Part shown: in pieces, positions 55,246-64,000 of the stretch | Layout of the letters: every line of letters begins with the position of its first letter | How positions within the stretch are numbered: position 1 is the stretch's first letter | Source of the DNA: Oceanimonas baumannii | GTDB lineage: Bacteria > Pseudomonadota > Gammaproteobacteria > Enterobacterales > Aeromonadaceae | DNA: 64,000 bases | Direction: 5' to 3' | NCBI RefSeq assembly: GCF_002245495.1 | Contig: NZ_NQJF01000011.1 | Location: 1 to 64,000, forward strand | Translations under genes and position numbers: made by a program | The notes under the pieces: generated by a model | What the model saw: the letters and a program-made list of their open reading frames with translations, nothing else | Told to the model about the DNA's origin: nothing | Databases searched by the model: none

Positions 55246-55410
55246 CTAGTCCAGCTTGTCCAGTAGGTCGCTGACATGCACCTGAAAGGGAATGGTTTCG
55301 TCTTCACGCTGTAACAACACAATTTCATTGTTAACATCCACTTCCAGCACATATCCCGAGCCTTCGGTGGTATAGCAAATCATTCCCGGCCTTACTTCAC
55401 GAATATCCAT
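55246..55410 (-). CDS. Small 54-residue protein between atl and topA
   Basis: The frame starts MDIREVRPGMICYTTEG and continues with alternating hydrophobic strands (GYVLEVD, EIVLLQRED, IPFQVHVSDLLDKLD), suggesting a small beta-barrel. A good aggag ribosome-binding site lies 5 bases before the ATG. No family is recognised. It is downstream of topA on the same strand, 105 bases from its stop. Confidence 0.6.
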   Translation of the reverse strand: MDIREVRPGMICYTTEGSGYVLEVDVNNEIVLLQREDETIPFQVHVSDLLDKLD

Positions 55411-55515
55411 ATTCACTCCTGCTCAGGTACGTTGCTTCACTGTACTTTCCCGGTACTCATCTTCCCTGAGTACACGGGAAAGCAGGATGGCCCGCAGTGG
55501 TCGGGACATCACGGA

Positions 55516-58143
55516 TTATTTCTTGCCTTTCTGGTGTTGCTGCCATTTTCCGTCCACATAATGGGCAGTCCAGCCAGTCGCTTTCTTGTTGACCTCCGTC
55601 ATTACGTATTGTTCCTTGTTCTTACGGCTGAAGCGCACTACCGCCTTGTTACCTTCCGGATCCTCAGTGGGTGCCTCGGCCAGATACAGGAACTTGGGCG
55701 GTAACCGGTCTTTAAAGCGTACCAGCTCTTCCACCAGAGGGGCTCGGGTTTCCCGTGATTTGGGGAAATTACTGGCCGCCATAAAAATACCGGCCGCCCC
55801 GTCTCGCAGTACAAAATACGCATCAGACTGAGTACAGGGCAGCTCAGGCAAGGGAACCGGATCTTCCTTGGGCGGTGCCACTTCCCCACTTTTCAGAATC
55901 TTGCGGGTGTTTTTACATTCCTCATTGGTACAGGCCATGTATTTGCCGAAACGGCCGGTTTTGAGCTGCATCTCACTGCCGCAACGGTCACAGTCAATCA
56001 CCGGCCCTTCGTAGCCCTTGAGCTTAAACTGGCCCACCTCAAGTTCATAACCGTCACAGTCCGGGTTCTGACCACATACGTGCAGCTTACGCTTGTCATC
56101 GATCAGGTAAGCGTCCATGGCAGTACCGCATTTGTCACACCGGTGCTTGGCCCGCAGTGCATCGGTTTCCGCCTCTTCATCATTGGCCAGCACAAACTCA
56201 TCACCGGGGATCAGGTTAATGGTTTGCTTGCACCGTTCCTTGGGCGGCAGCGCATAACCGGAACAGCCCAGGAATACTCCGGTGGTAGCCGTACGAATGC
56301 CCATTTTGCGGCCGCAGGTGGGACAGTCGATATCCGTCAGCACCATTTCATTGGCACGCATCCCGCCTTCTTCTGCCGAACGTTCCGCTTTTTCCAGCTC
56401 TTCGCTGAATTCAGCATAGAAAGCATCGAGTACCTGCGTCCAGTTCAGCGTACCGCCGGCAATTTCATCCAGCTTGCTTTCCATTTGGGCAGTAAAGTCG
56501 TAGTTCATCAGCTCGGCAAAACTTTCCTGCAGCCGATCGGCCACAATCTCACCCATTTTCTCGGCGTAGAAACGGCGGCTTTCCACCTTCACATAACCTC
56601 GATCCTGGATGGTAGAGATAATTGAGGCGTAGGTAGACGGCCGGCCAATACCGCGCTTCTCAAGCTCCCTCACCAGCGCCGCTTCGGTAAAACGCGCCGG
56701 CGGCTTGGTAAAGTGCTGCTTGGGCATCAGCTCGTTCAGGGTCAGGGTTTCGCCCTGCTGCACCGCCGGCAGCACGGTGTCTTCTCCCTTTCGGCTTTGC
56801 GGTGACAATACTTTGGTCCAGCCGGCAAAGCGTAAAATGCGGCCACGGGCCTTCAATTCATAATCGCCGGAGGCCACGGTAATGGTGCTGCTGTCGTATT
56901 TGGCCGGGGTCATCTGACAAGCCACAAACTGACGCCAGATCAGGTCATAAAGCCGTTTAGCATCCGCTTCCATGCCTTCCAGCTGCTCTGCCAGCAGGTT
57001 GACATCGGATGGACGAATGGCTTCATGCGCCTCCTGGGCGTTGGCCTTGGCACCATATACATTAGGTGACTCGGGCAGATACTCGCTACCATGCTGCTCC
57101 TGAATATAATCCCGCACCGAGGTCACCGCTTCCTGACTGAGGTTGGTGGAGTCGGTACGCATATAGGTGATATAGCCGGCCTCATAGAGGCGCTGGGCCA
57201 GCATCATGGTGCGCTTGACCCCATAGCTCAGCCGGGTGCTGGCCGCCTGCTGCAGGGTCGACGTGATAAAGGGTGCCGGCGGCTTGCTTTGGGTGGGCCT
57301 GTCATCCCGGCTGGCCACGGTAAAGCTGCCGGCACGCAGCGCATCTACCGCTGCCATGGCATCGGTCTCATTGGTGGGCCGGAACTCTTTACCCTGGTAT
57401 TTGGCGACCATCATCGACAGCGCCAGCTGTTGCTCATTGCTCAGGGCCGCCTGAATATCCCAGTATTCTTCGGGTACAAACGCCTTGATTTCACGCTCTT
57501 TTTCCACGATAAGGCGTACGGCCACCGACTGTACACGGCCAGCGGAAAGCCCCCGGGCCACCTTTTTCCACAGCAGCGGAGACACCATGTAACCCACTAC
57601 CCGGTCGAGAAAACGACGGGCCTGCTGAGCATTTACCCGGTTGAGGTTCAGCTCCGACGGCTGACTGAAGGCATCCTGAATGGCCGATTTGGTAATCTCG
57701 TTAAACACCACCCGTTTAAAGCGGTTGTCGTCACCGCCAATCAATTCTTTCAGGTGCCAGGCAATGGCTTCTCCCTCACGGTCCAAATCCGTTGCGAGAT
57801 AGACGGTATCAGCCTTTTCGGCCAAGGCCTGCAGTTCGTTAACTACCTTTTCCTTGCCCGGCAACACCTGATAATTGGCCTGCCAGCTATGCTCCGGATC
57901 CACCCCCATACGGGCGATCAGCGCCTTGTGATCCTTTTCTTTTTTCAGCCGGGCCTTTTCTTCCGGACTCAGATTTTTGGTATCGGTTTTACGTGCCGCA
58001 GGCTTTTTCCCGCTGGCGGAGCCGGCTGTCGGCAGATCCCGGACGTGACCGACACTGGATTTGACCACATAGTTCCTGCCCAGGTACTTGTTGATGGTCT
58101 TGGCTTTGGCGGGCGATTCCACAATAACGAGAGATTTGCTCAT
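55516..58143 (-). CDS. topA: DNA topoisomerase I
   Basis: Relaxes negative supercoils. TOPRIM domain at the start ([34 protein letters not shown]), active tyrosine Y327 in [12 protein letters not shown], and three carboxy-terminal zinc ribbons ([29 protein letters not shown]). 875 residues, close to E. coli (865). Near sohB and yciK as in E. coli. Confidence 0.97.
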   Translation of the reverse strand: MSKSLVIVESPAKAKTINKYLGRNYVVKSSVGHVRDLPTAGSASGKKPAARKTDTKNLSPEEKARLKKEKDHKALIARMGVDPEHSWQANYQVLPGKEKVVNELQALAEKADTVYLATDLDREGEAIAWHLKELIGGDDNRFKRVVFNEITKSAIQDAFSQPSELNLNRVNAQQARRFLDRVVGYMVSPLLWKKVARGLSAGRVQSVAVRLIVEKEREIKAFVPEEYWDIQAALSNEQQLALSMMVAKYQGKEFRPTNETDAMAAVDALRAGSFTVASRDDRPTQSKPPAPFITSTLQQAASTRLSYGVKRTMMLAQRLYEAGYITYMRTDSTNLSQEAVTSVRDYIQEQHGSEYLPESPNVYGAKANAQEAHEAIRPSDVNLLAEQLEGMEADAKRLYDLIWRQFVACQMTPAKYDSSTITVASGDYELKARGRILRFAGWTKVLSPQSRKGEDTVLPAVQQGETLTLNELMPKQHFTKPPARFTEAALVRELEKRGIGRPSTYASIISTIQDRGYVKVESRRFYAEKMGEIVADRLQESFAELMNYDFTAQMESKLDEIAGGTLNWTQVLDAFYAEFSEELEKAERSAEEGGMRANEMVLTDIDCPTCGRKMGIRTATTGVFLGCSGYALPPKERCKQTINLIPGDEFVLANDEEAETDALRAKHRCDKCGTAMDAYLIDDKRKLHVCGQNPDCDGYELEVGQFKLKGYEGPVIDCDRCGSEMQLKTGRFGKYMACTNEECKNTRKILKSGEVAPPKEDPVPLPELPCTQSDAYFVLRDGAAGIFMAASNFPKSRETRAPLVEELVRFKDRLPPKFLYLAEAPTEDPEGNKAVVRFSRKNKEQYVMTEVNKKATGWTAHYVDGKWQQHQKGKK

Positions 58144-58267
58144 AAAGCGCGTTAAAATCCTTAAAGTTCGGCCCCGTTCGGGCTGGTCTGCGGCAAGGTA
58201 ATGACGGCTGTATAAGTGATATCGTCACAAAAAGCAAACCAGCCGGGCCCGGGCCTGAAAAAAATTC

Positions 58268-58285
58268 GGTGAATTTATATTTATT
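58268..58285. promoter_or_regulatory. ARG-box-like ArgR site
   Basis: GGTGAATTTATATTTATT matches the core TGAATWWWWATTCA of the ArgR box with one mismatch (C to T). It lies about 210 bases before astB, an arginine-catabolism gene. Confidence 0.5.
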
Positions 58286-58396
58286 TATTAACGCCCTCAT
58301 ATGCGCAGGAATCAACTGCTTTTTTATTAAGGCCGCCTGTTCGCCCGCTTTTTATGCATCATTATTCTCTTTGCATTTTTCTTCGTCACATTTAAG

Positions 58397-58426
58397 TTAC
58401 AATCTTGCTTAAAATCCAAATATAAT
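58397..58426 (+). promoter_or_regulatory. Candidate sigma70 promoter for astB
   Basis: TTACAA (58397-58402) and a perfect TATAAT (58421-58426) with an 18-base spacer, 53 bases before the ATG. Confidence 0.5.
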
Positions 58427-58479
58427 GGCCAGAATCAGCATCTTTAATAGGCAAAAAGCCCTCTTCACAGGAGATTATC

Positions 58480-59814
58480 ATGGTTGAAAGGGAAGCAAAC
58501 TTCGATGGTCTGGTCGGCCCCACTCACAACTACGCCGGCCTGTCCTGGGGCAATGTGGCATCAAATCGCCACGCCCGCAGCACATCTCACCCACGGGAAG
58601 CCGCATTACAGGGCCTGAACAAAATGAAGGCTCTGTCGGACATGGGACTGGTGCAGGGTGTGCTGGCACCACAGGAGCGGCCTGATATCGCCACGCTGCG
58701 CCAGCTGGGCTTTACCGGCACCGATGCCGACGTGCTTGATAAGGCGTTCCGTGAAGATCCCATGTTACTGGCAGCCTGTTGCTCGGCTTCTTCCATGTGG
58801 ACCGCCAACGCCGCCACCGTTTCTCCCGGTGCCGATACAAAGGATGGCCGTATTCATTTCACGCCGGCCAACCTGATCAATAAATTTCACCGCTCCCTGG
58901 AGCATGGAGTAACCGGGCGCATTCTTCGCCAGGTGTTCAGCGATGAAAATCACTTTTGTCATCACGCCGCTCTGCCTGCCCATGATGATTTTGGTGATGA
59001 AGGTGCCGCCAACCATACCCGCCTTTATGATAACCAGGGAAAGGGGCTGGAGCTGTTTGTATATGGCCGCAGTGCACACCGCCCTGATATGCCGGCCCCG
59101 CAGCGTTATCCGGCACGACAGACTCTGGAAGCGTCCCGCGCGGTAGCCCGCCTGCATGGGCTGAGTGAACACAATAGCCTGTTTATTCAGCAGAACCCGG
59201 CAGTGATTGATCAAGGTGTATTTCACAACGATGTCATTGCCGTTGGCAACGGTAATGTTCTGTTCTATCACCAGCAAGCCTTCCTCGATACCCAAGGCGT
59301 ACAGGACGAAATCCGGCGCAAACTGCCGGACGCCGGCATGCACTTTATTGAAGTCAGTGACAGCGATGTGCCGGTGCAAGATGCCATCAACAGTTACCTG
59401 TTCAATACCCAGCTAGTGACGCTGGCCCCCGGCCACATGGCCCTGATCGCGCCGACCGAGTGTGCCGACACCCCCAGTGTCAAAGCTTACCTTGAGCGAC
59501 TGACTGCCATGAATACACCTGTGCAGGAAGTGCGCTTTATGGATGTTAAACAAAGCATGCAAAACGGCGGCGGGCCGGCCTGCCTGCGTTTACGGGTCGC
59601 CATGAACGAGGCAGAGCTGGCCGCAGTGAACCCTGCCTGCCTGATGAACGACACCCTGTATGGCCATTTATCAGCCTGGATACACCGTCACTACCGTGAT
59701 CGGCTGATCCCCGATGACCTGCGTGATCCCATGCTGCTGGACGAGTCCCGCACCGCCCTGGACGAGCTGACACAATTGCTGAAACTCGGCTCCGTCTACC
59801 CGTTTCAGCGGTAA
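58480..59814 (+). CDS. astB: N-succinylarginine dihydrolase
   Basis: AstB splits N2-succinylarginine into succinylornithine, CO2 and ammonia, the second step of the AST arginine pathway. It matches the family from [20 protein letters not shown] through [10 protein letters not shown] to [12 protein letters not shown] (catalytic cysteine in GGGPACLRL). 444 residues. It stands alone; the other ast genes are not in the window. Confidence 0.96.
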   Translation: MVEREANFDGLVGPTHNYAGLSWGNVASNRHARSTSHPREAALQGLNKMKALSDMGLVQGVLAPQERPDIATLRQLGFTGTDADVLDKAFREDPMLLAACCSASSMWTANAATVSPGADTKDGRIHFTPANLINKFHRSLEHGVTGRILRQVFSDENHFCHHAALPAHDDFGDEGAANHTRLYDNQGKGLELFVYGRSAHRPDMPAPQRYPARQTLEASRAVARLHGLSEHNSLFIQQNPAVIDQGVFHNDVIAVGNGNVLFYHQQAFLDTQGVQDEIRRKLPDAGMHFIEVSDSDVPVQDAINSYLFNTQLVTLAPGHMALIAPTECADTPSVKAYLERLTAMNTPVQEVRFMDVKQSMQNGGGPACLRLRVAMNEAELAAVNPACLMNDTLYGHLSAWIHRHYRDRLIPDDLRDPMLLDESRTALDELTQLLKLGSVYPFQR

Positions 59815-59818
59815 ATGT

Positions 59819-59852
59819 AAAAAAGGGGACCGGGTAATGATCCCGGTCCCCT
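59819..59852 (-). terminator. Intrinsic terminator for sohB
   Basis: Leftward, aggggaccggga / tcccggtcccct-type stem is followed by a long T run. It lies 45 bases after the sohB stop and just after the astB stop. No T tract exists rightward. Confidence 0.82.
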
Positions 59853-59896
59853 CCCAGCGGGGTCACAGACCCCGCGGCTTCGACTGACAGCCCTTC

Positions 59897-60910
59897 TCAG
59901 CCAAATGGCCGCTGGCCAGCCTCATAAAGCTTCATCAGACCACGACTGACACCGGCTTCGGCCGCCTTACCAAGTTTGTCTTTCAGGCTTTGCCTGGGCT
60001 TGAAGCTCAGACTGATAATGCGCTTGCTATTGCTCTGCGCCAGCAGATAGTCACTGCTGGTCTGCAGCGTATCGACCAGCCCCAGCGCAAGGGCATCGCT
60101 GGCCAGCCAGTGTTCACCGGTCGCCACTTTATCCAGCTCCAGTTTAGGCCGGTTTTCCGCAATAAAATGCTTGAAACGCTGGTGGATCACTTCCAGCTCT
60201 TCCCGGAACTTGGCTCGCCCCTGCTCACTGTTTTCCCCGAACAGAGTCAGGGTCCGCTTATATTCTCCGGCGGTGTGCAGCTCGATATCAATGTCGCGGT
60301 TCTTCAGAAACTTGTTAAAGTTGGGCATTTGCGCCACCACCCCCACCGAGCCGACGATGGCAAAGGGAGCGGCAATAATCTGCTCGGCCACACAGGCCAT
60401 CATATAACCACCACTGGCGGCCACCTTGTCTACCGCCACGGTCAGTTTCAGACCATGCCCCTTCAGCCGCTGCAATTCGGCAGCCCCCAGGCCATAGCCG
60501 TGCACCACACCGCCCCCCGACTCAACTCGCACCAGCACTTCATCGCCCGGGTCGGCCAGCTGCAACAGGGCCGTCACTTCCCGGCTGAGCCAGGAGACTT
60601 CATGAGCATCCATGCTGCCTTTAAAATCAATCACATACAGCCTGTCCCGGTGATCGCCCTGTTTTTTCTCTGCCTTGTCGGCCTGTTTAAAGTCCTGTTT
60701 CAGAGTCTTGCGCTCCGCCTCGTTGACGGCGGTTGCCAGACGCAAACGCCGGGCCTGCCGGCGCAGCGCCGCACTGATGTCTTTGACCTTAAGACCATCG
60801 TCCTCCTGCTTTTGCCTGGCCGCCACAATCAGTGCAATCACCACCGCCACCGCCGCTACCCACGTCACGACCTTGGCAGCAAACAAGCCATATTCATACA
60901 GAAATTCCAC
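59897..60910 (-). CDS. sohB: Inner-membrane peptidase SohB (S49 family)
   Basis: Serine peptidase with an amino-terminal membrane helix (about residues 9-31), catalytic serine S166 in DKVAASGGYMMAC and lysine K218 in HTAGEYKRT, the Ser-Lys dyad of the SppA family. 337 residues (E. coli 349). A charged linker (residues 60-90) follows the helix. Near topA and yciK as in E. coli. Confidence 0.94.
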   Translation of the reverse strand: MEFLYEYGLFAAKVVTWVAAVAVVIALIVAARQKQEDDGLKVKDISAALRRQARRLRLATAVNEAERKTLKQDFKQADKAEKKQGDHRDRLYVIDFKGSMDAHEVSWLSREVTALLQLADPGDEVLVRVESGGGVVHGYGLGAAELQRLKGHGLKLTVAVDKVAASGGYMMACVAEQIIAAPFAIVGSVGVVAQMPNFNKFLKNRDIDIELHTAGEYKRTLTLFGENSEQGRAKFREELEVIHQRFKHFIAENRPKLELDKVATGEHWLASDALALGLVDTLQTSSDYLLAQSNSKRIISLSFKPRQSLKDKLGKAAEAGVSRGLMKLYEAGQRPFG

Positions 60911-61061
60911 GTTTTATTTCTCCTCAATGCAGACCGATGACACTATTTTGACAGCCTCAAACAAGAACACCAATCGGCTTTTTTGCTTTCGGTACTGGCA
61001 TCCCGCCTCAGAGTCTGGTTTGATCGGGCCACATTGACTTTCTGTACAGAGAACAAGGCCC

Positions 61062-61826
61062 ATGCTCGATTACCAAGCTTCTTCCGACCTGCTCAACAAT
61101 AAAATTATTCTGGTAACCGGTGCCGGTGACGGAATCGGCCGTCAGGCCGCCCTGAGTTACGGTACGCACGGAGCCACCGTGATACTGCTTGGTAAAACGG
61201 TAAAGAAACTGGAAGCCGTCTACGACGAACTGCTGGCCCAAGGCAGCCCGGAGCCGGCCATTATTCCGCTGGATCTGCAGGGGGCAACCAAGCAAAACTA
61301 TCAGGATATGACCGCAACCCTGCGCCAGCAGTTTGGCCGTCTTGATGGCGTGCTGTTTAATGCCGGCCAACTGGGCGCGCTGGGCCCCTTTGAAATGATT
61401 GGCGAAGACGAGTGGGACAAAGTGATGCAGGTAAACCTCAAATCACAGTTTCTGATGACTCAGGCCCTGCTGCCGCTGCTGAAGGACAGCAAGCCGGCGT
61501 CCATTATCTTTACCAGCTCTGGTGTGGGCAAACAGGGCCGGGCCTACTGGGGAAGCTACGCCATCTCCAAGTTTGCCACTGAAGGCATGATGCAAGTGTT
61601 GGCCGCCGAGCTGGCCGACACAGGCGTTCGGGTAAACTGCATTAATCCCGGTGCCACCCGTACGCATATGCGGGCCCGCGCCTTTCCGGCCGAGGCAGCC
61701 GCAAGCCTGCGTACCCCAGCCGATATCATGGGCCCCTACCTCTACCTGATGGGCGACGACAGCCTCAACGAAAACGGCCAGTCTGTTGATGCTCAGGCCG
61801 ATCGCATGGCCAGCCAGCCCCGCTGA
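61062..61826 (+). CDS. yciK: YciK family short-chain dehydrogenase
   Basis: SDR fold with TGAGDGIGR cofactor motif, NAG in LFNAGQLG, catalytic serine in FTSSGVG and YAISK (YxxxK). The pattern DYQASSDLLNNKIILVTGAG and the length of 254 match E. coli YciK. The physiological substrate is not known. Divergent from sohB. Confidence 0.92.
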   Translation: MLDYQASSDLLNNKIILVTGAGDGIGRQAALSYGTHGATVILLGKTVKKLEAVYDELLAQGSPEPAIIPLDLQGATKQNYQDMTATLRQQFGRLDGVLFNAGQLGALGPFEMIGEDEWDKVMQVNLKSQFLMTQALLPLLKDSKPASIIFTSSGVGKQGRAYWGSYAISKFATEGMMQVLAAELADTGVRVNCINPGATRTHMRARAFPAEAAASLRTPADIMGPYLYLMGDDSLNENGQSVDAQADRMASQPR

Positions 61827-61956
61827 GCGTTAGCCGGCTTGACTCACCGTCATACTGACAAATATTCAGGGATCAACTAAAACTGAATGGGATACCCTTA
61901 ACTGAAGGGGCCACGGCAAGGCCCCCTATATGGCAGTGCCAAGGCAGGCCTTTTCC

Positions 61957-62856
61957 ATGTACCGTCCCAAAAGCACAGTTGAACAGTGGCGTATTTTTCA
62001 GGCCGTGGTTGACTATGGCGGCTATGCTCAGGCAGCAGAAAAGCTGAATAAAAGTCAGTCTTCCCTCAATCATGCGGTGGCCAAGTTGCAGCAGGCTCTG
62101 GGCCTGTCACTGCTGGAAGTGCGGGGCCGCAAAGCCTGTCTCACGCCTCAGGGCGAAGTGTTTTTACGGCGTTCACGCAAGCTGACCCAGGATGTGGAAA
62201 GCCTGGAACACCTGGCAGATATTCTTTCCAGTGGCTGGGAGCCGGTGCTGCGCATCGTGGTTGAAGCTTCTCTGCCACGAACGCCACTCTACCAGGCTCT
62301 GACGGCTTTTCGCTCTCAGTCCCGGGGCTGCCGCATTTATCTGGTGGAAACCCAGCCATCCGGCTGTCAGGCCGTCATTACCCAGCAAGCCGCCCATATG
62401 GTCTTTGCGTCACGAGCTTACCCCAACATAACATCATTACCCCTGGCCACAACGGTATATGTGCCGGTGTGTGCTCCGGACCACCCGCTGGCCACCCTGA
62501 GCGGGGTGGCCCATACCGAGTTGGAGCAACAGTTGGAGCTGGTACTGGCCGATGGCAATGAACAGGAAGAGGGGTGGGCCAGAGGCGAGCAACGCTGGAT
62601 TATTCATCACCTGCACGATGCTCTGTCATTACTGCGCCGGGGGGTAGGCTTTGCCTGGCTGCCGCTGGATGTGGTGTCCCCCCTGCTCAATGACGGCGTG
62701 CTGGTTCGCATCAATATGGCCAATCAGGCCCTGCGCAAGCGCTTTACGCATCTGGTATTGCCCGGCACCACGCCGCCCGGCCCGGCAGCCAGCCTGCTGC
62801 TGAGTCTGATCCGCAAATATTATGATGAACAAAGCCAGCAAGCAGATTTATCCTGA
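61957..62856 (+). CDS. LysR family transcriptional regulator
   Basis: About 299 residues. Helix-turn-helix at residues 5-65 (TVEQWRIFQAVVDYGGYAQAAEKLNKSQSSLNHAVAKLQQALG) and a LysR effector domain. The start at 61957 (MYRPKST) follows aaggcagg; 61930 is possible. The next gene, a MalY/PatB-type lyase, runs the same way 62 bases later and may be a target. Confidence 0.88.
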   Translation: MYRPKSTVEQWRIFQAVVDYGGYAQAAEKLNKSQSSLNHAVAKLQQALGLSLLEVRGRKACLTPQGEVFLRRSRKLTQDVESLEHLADILSSGWEPVLRIVVEASLPRTPLYQALTAFRSQSRGCRIYLVETQPSGCQAVITQQAAHMVFASRAYPNITSLPLATTVYVPVCAPDHPLATLSGVAHTELEQQLELVLADGNEQEEGWARGEQRWIIHHLHDALSLLRRGVGFAWLPLDVVSPLLNDGVLVRINMANQALRKRFTHLVLPGTTPPGPAASLLLSLIRKYYDEQSQQADLS

Positions 62857-62918
62857 TTGTTGCCAGTACGCTCATGCTTCCTTATGCTCTCTGGTTCCCA
62901 GTTGGACAAGGAACCCTC

Positions 62919-64000
62919 ATGTTTGATTTCGATCAGTGGATAGACCGCCGCCCTACCCGTGCTCTTAAATGGCTGAAATACGAAGGCACCGACATTTTGC
63001 CCATGTGGGTTGCCGACACCGAGTTCAAGGCCCCGCCAGCCGTAATTAATGCCCTGAATGAACGGGTAGAACACGGTATTTTTGGCTATAGCCGCCCTAC
63101 CCCGGCACTGACCGAACTAATTATTACCCGTTTACGCGAACGCTATGGTTGGGAAATCCAGGCCGACTGGCTGGTCTATATGCCCGGTGTGGTTCCGGCC
63201 CTTAATCTGGCCTGCCAGACCTTCAGCGAACCGGGCAGCCATATTCTGATGCCCAAGCCCATTTATTATCCCTTTTTGCATGCGCCCGGCTTCCATGGCC
63301 GCAAGGCCGCCCATGTGGAAATGGTGGAAAAAGACGGTCGCTGGTTGCTGGATCTGGAATCCCTCGAACGTCAGGCCAAAGACAGTGAGCTGTTACTGTT
63401 TTGTAACCCCCATAATCCGGGCGGCACCATTTATACCCGGGAAGAGCTGGCGGCCATCAACGACATTGCCGAGCGCCACAATCTGATTGTGTGCTCCGAC
63501 GAAATTCACTGTGACCTGTTGCTCGATGAAGGCAAGCCTCACGTGCCATATGCCGACATCAGTGATGATGCCGCCAATCGCAGTATTATTCTGATGGCAC
63601 CGAGCAAAACTTTTAACATTGCCGGTCTGTGCTGCTCCTTTGCGGTGGTGCCCAATGCCGAACTGCGGACCCGTTTTACCCGTTCCGCCCGCGGCATTAT
63701 GGCCGATGTGAACCTGCTGGGCTTTGTCGCCGCCGAGGCCGCCTATGCCGATGGCGAAGAGTGGCTGCAGGCCCAACTCGGCTACCTGCGCCAGAACCGG
63801 GATCTGCTGGTGGAACGCCTGAACAATGTGCCCGATGTGCGGGTATTGGCTCCCGAAGCCACCTACCTAGCCTGGGTGGATATCAGCGCTCTGGAGCTGG
63901 ATGACCCCATTGGTTTCTTTGAGCAAGCCGGAGTCGGACTCTCTCCCGGTGGCCAGTTTGGTGGCAGTGACTTTGTACGGCTCAACTTTGGCTGTCCCCG
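62919..64000 (+). CDS. MalY/PatB-type cystathionine beta-lyase, 3' end cut off
   Basis: A PLP fold-I enzyme that cleaves carbon-sulfur bonds of cystathionine or cysteine conjugates. Sequence runs FDFDQWIDRRPTRALKWLKY, LPMWVADTEFKAPP, LLFCNPHNPGGTIYTREEL, VCSDEIHCDLLL and the PLP lysine in MAPSKTFNIAGL. 360 codons are present and the frame is still open at the window end; about 30 residues should be missing. The ATG at 62919 follows aagga. MalY also regulates maltose genes in E. coli; that role is not implied here. Confidence 0.9.
   Translation, partial: MFDFDQWIDRRPTRALKWLKYEGTDILPMWVADTEFKAPPAVINALNERVEHGIFGYSRPTPALTELIITRLRERYGWEIQADWLVYMPGVVPALNLACQTFSEPGSHILMPKPIYYPFLHAPGFHGRKAAHVEMVEKDGRWLLDLESLERQAKDSELLLFCNPHNPGGTIYTREELAAINDIAERHNLIVCSDEIHCDLLLDEGKPHVPYADISDDAANRSIILMAPSKTFNIAGLCCSFAVVPNAELRTRFTRSARGIMADVNLLGFVAAEAAYADGEEWLQAQLGYLRQNRDLLVERLNNVPDVRVLAPEATYLAWVDISALELDDPIGFFEQAGVGLSPGGQFGGSDFVRLNFGCP

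Larger units (their letters stand above)
58144..58479. other. topA-astB divergent intergenic region
   Basis: 336 bases without a gene. It holds an ARG-box-like site (58268-58285), a sigma70-like promoter TTACAA-N18-TATAAT facing astB (58397-58426) and AT-rich sequence. Confidence 0.6.

Noticed and set aside
1-64000. Prophage, integron, defence island, insertion sequence or CRISPR array
   Set aside because: No integrase, transposase, phage structural gene, restriction, toxin-antitoxin or repeat-spacer pattern was found; the gene content is ordinary chromosome.

Overview
The window reads as chromosome of a gammaproteobacterium close to Aeromonadales (Oceanimonas, Oceanisphaera and Zobellella are the nearest guesses). 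The grounds are gene orders shared with Enterobacterales, Vibrio and Aeromonas (yfcL/epmC/aroC/prmB/smrB/sixA; hexR-pykA-eda; topA/sohB/yciK), protein sequences that align closely with E. coli and Vibrio proteins from memory, a tRNA-Gly/tRNA-Cys pair, and moderately high GC. The species call is inference. I see no prophage, insertion sequence, CRISPR array or plasmid gene. Almost the whole window is core or near-core chromosome, densely packed, with many clear intrinsic terminators.

Layout. 1-666: 3' end of a CysN-CysC fusion. 0.9-6.4 kb: yfcL, a polyphosphate/ATP-NAD kinase homologue, epmC, aroC, prmB, then smrB, ytfK, sixA. 6.8-12.2 kb: small membrane proteins, universal stress protein, nfsA, DUF2982, a LysR regulator and an acyl-CoA synthetase. 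12.3-18.2 kb: tRNA-Ser, RNase T, a cupin protein, ModF, a 2-Cys peroxiredoxin and a Na+/H+ antiporter. 18.4-22.6 kb: LysR regulator divergent from aguBA (agmatine to putrescine), then a SolA-type oxidase. 22.7-32.0 kb: grxD, sodB, rimO, hexR, pykA, and a leftward operon of a PsrA-like TetR regulator, fadE and eda. 32.2-38.3 kb: ybaM, speA, a YjjU-type patatin, a two-domain ornithine-lipid synthase (OlsF type), a SelW-like protein and folE. 38.4-47.2 kb: a molybdenum block with moeA, moaBCDE, napFDABC and moaA, the last under a predicted molybdenum-cofactor riboswitch. 47.2-49.3 kb: a LuxO/LuxU pair with a convergent small RNA. 49.5-64 kb: NIF3, DUF1853, tRNA-Cys/Gly, ggt, an Aer-like chemoreceptor, atl, topA, astB, sohB, yciK, a LysR regulator and a MalY/PatB-type lyase cut by the window end.

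How the genes connect. SpeA plus AguA and AguB form a complete arginine-agmatine-putrescine route, and AstB is one step of arginine succinyltransferase catabolism with an ARG-box-like site upstream. NapFDABC is a periplasmic nitrate reductase whose cofactor is made by the adjacent Moa and Moe proteins. An FNR-like box precedes napF. HexR, PykA and Eda belong to the Entner-Doudoroff/pyruvate node. FadE and the acyl-CoA synthetase handle fatty acids.

The most interesting item is at 47.3-47.5 kb. A sigma54-type promoter, two near-perfect matches to the LuxO operator motif known from Vibrio, and a roughly 75-nt two-hairpin transcript with a strong terminator sit next to, and converge on, luxO-luxU. 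The arrangement resembles the Vibrio Qrr quorum-sensing RNAs, but the RNA lacks the Qrr core sequence as I remember it and sits on the other side of luxO. It may be a new LuxO-controlled small RNA.
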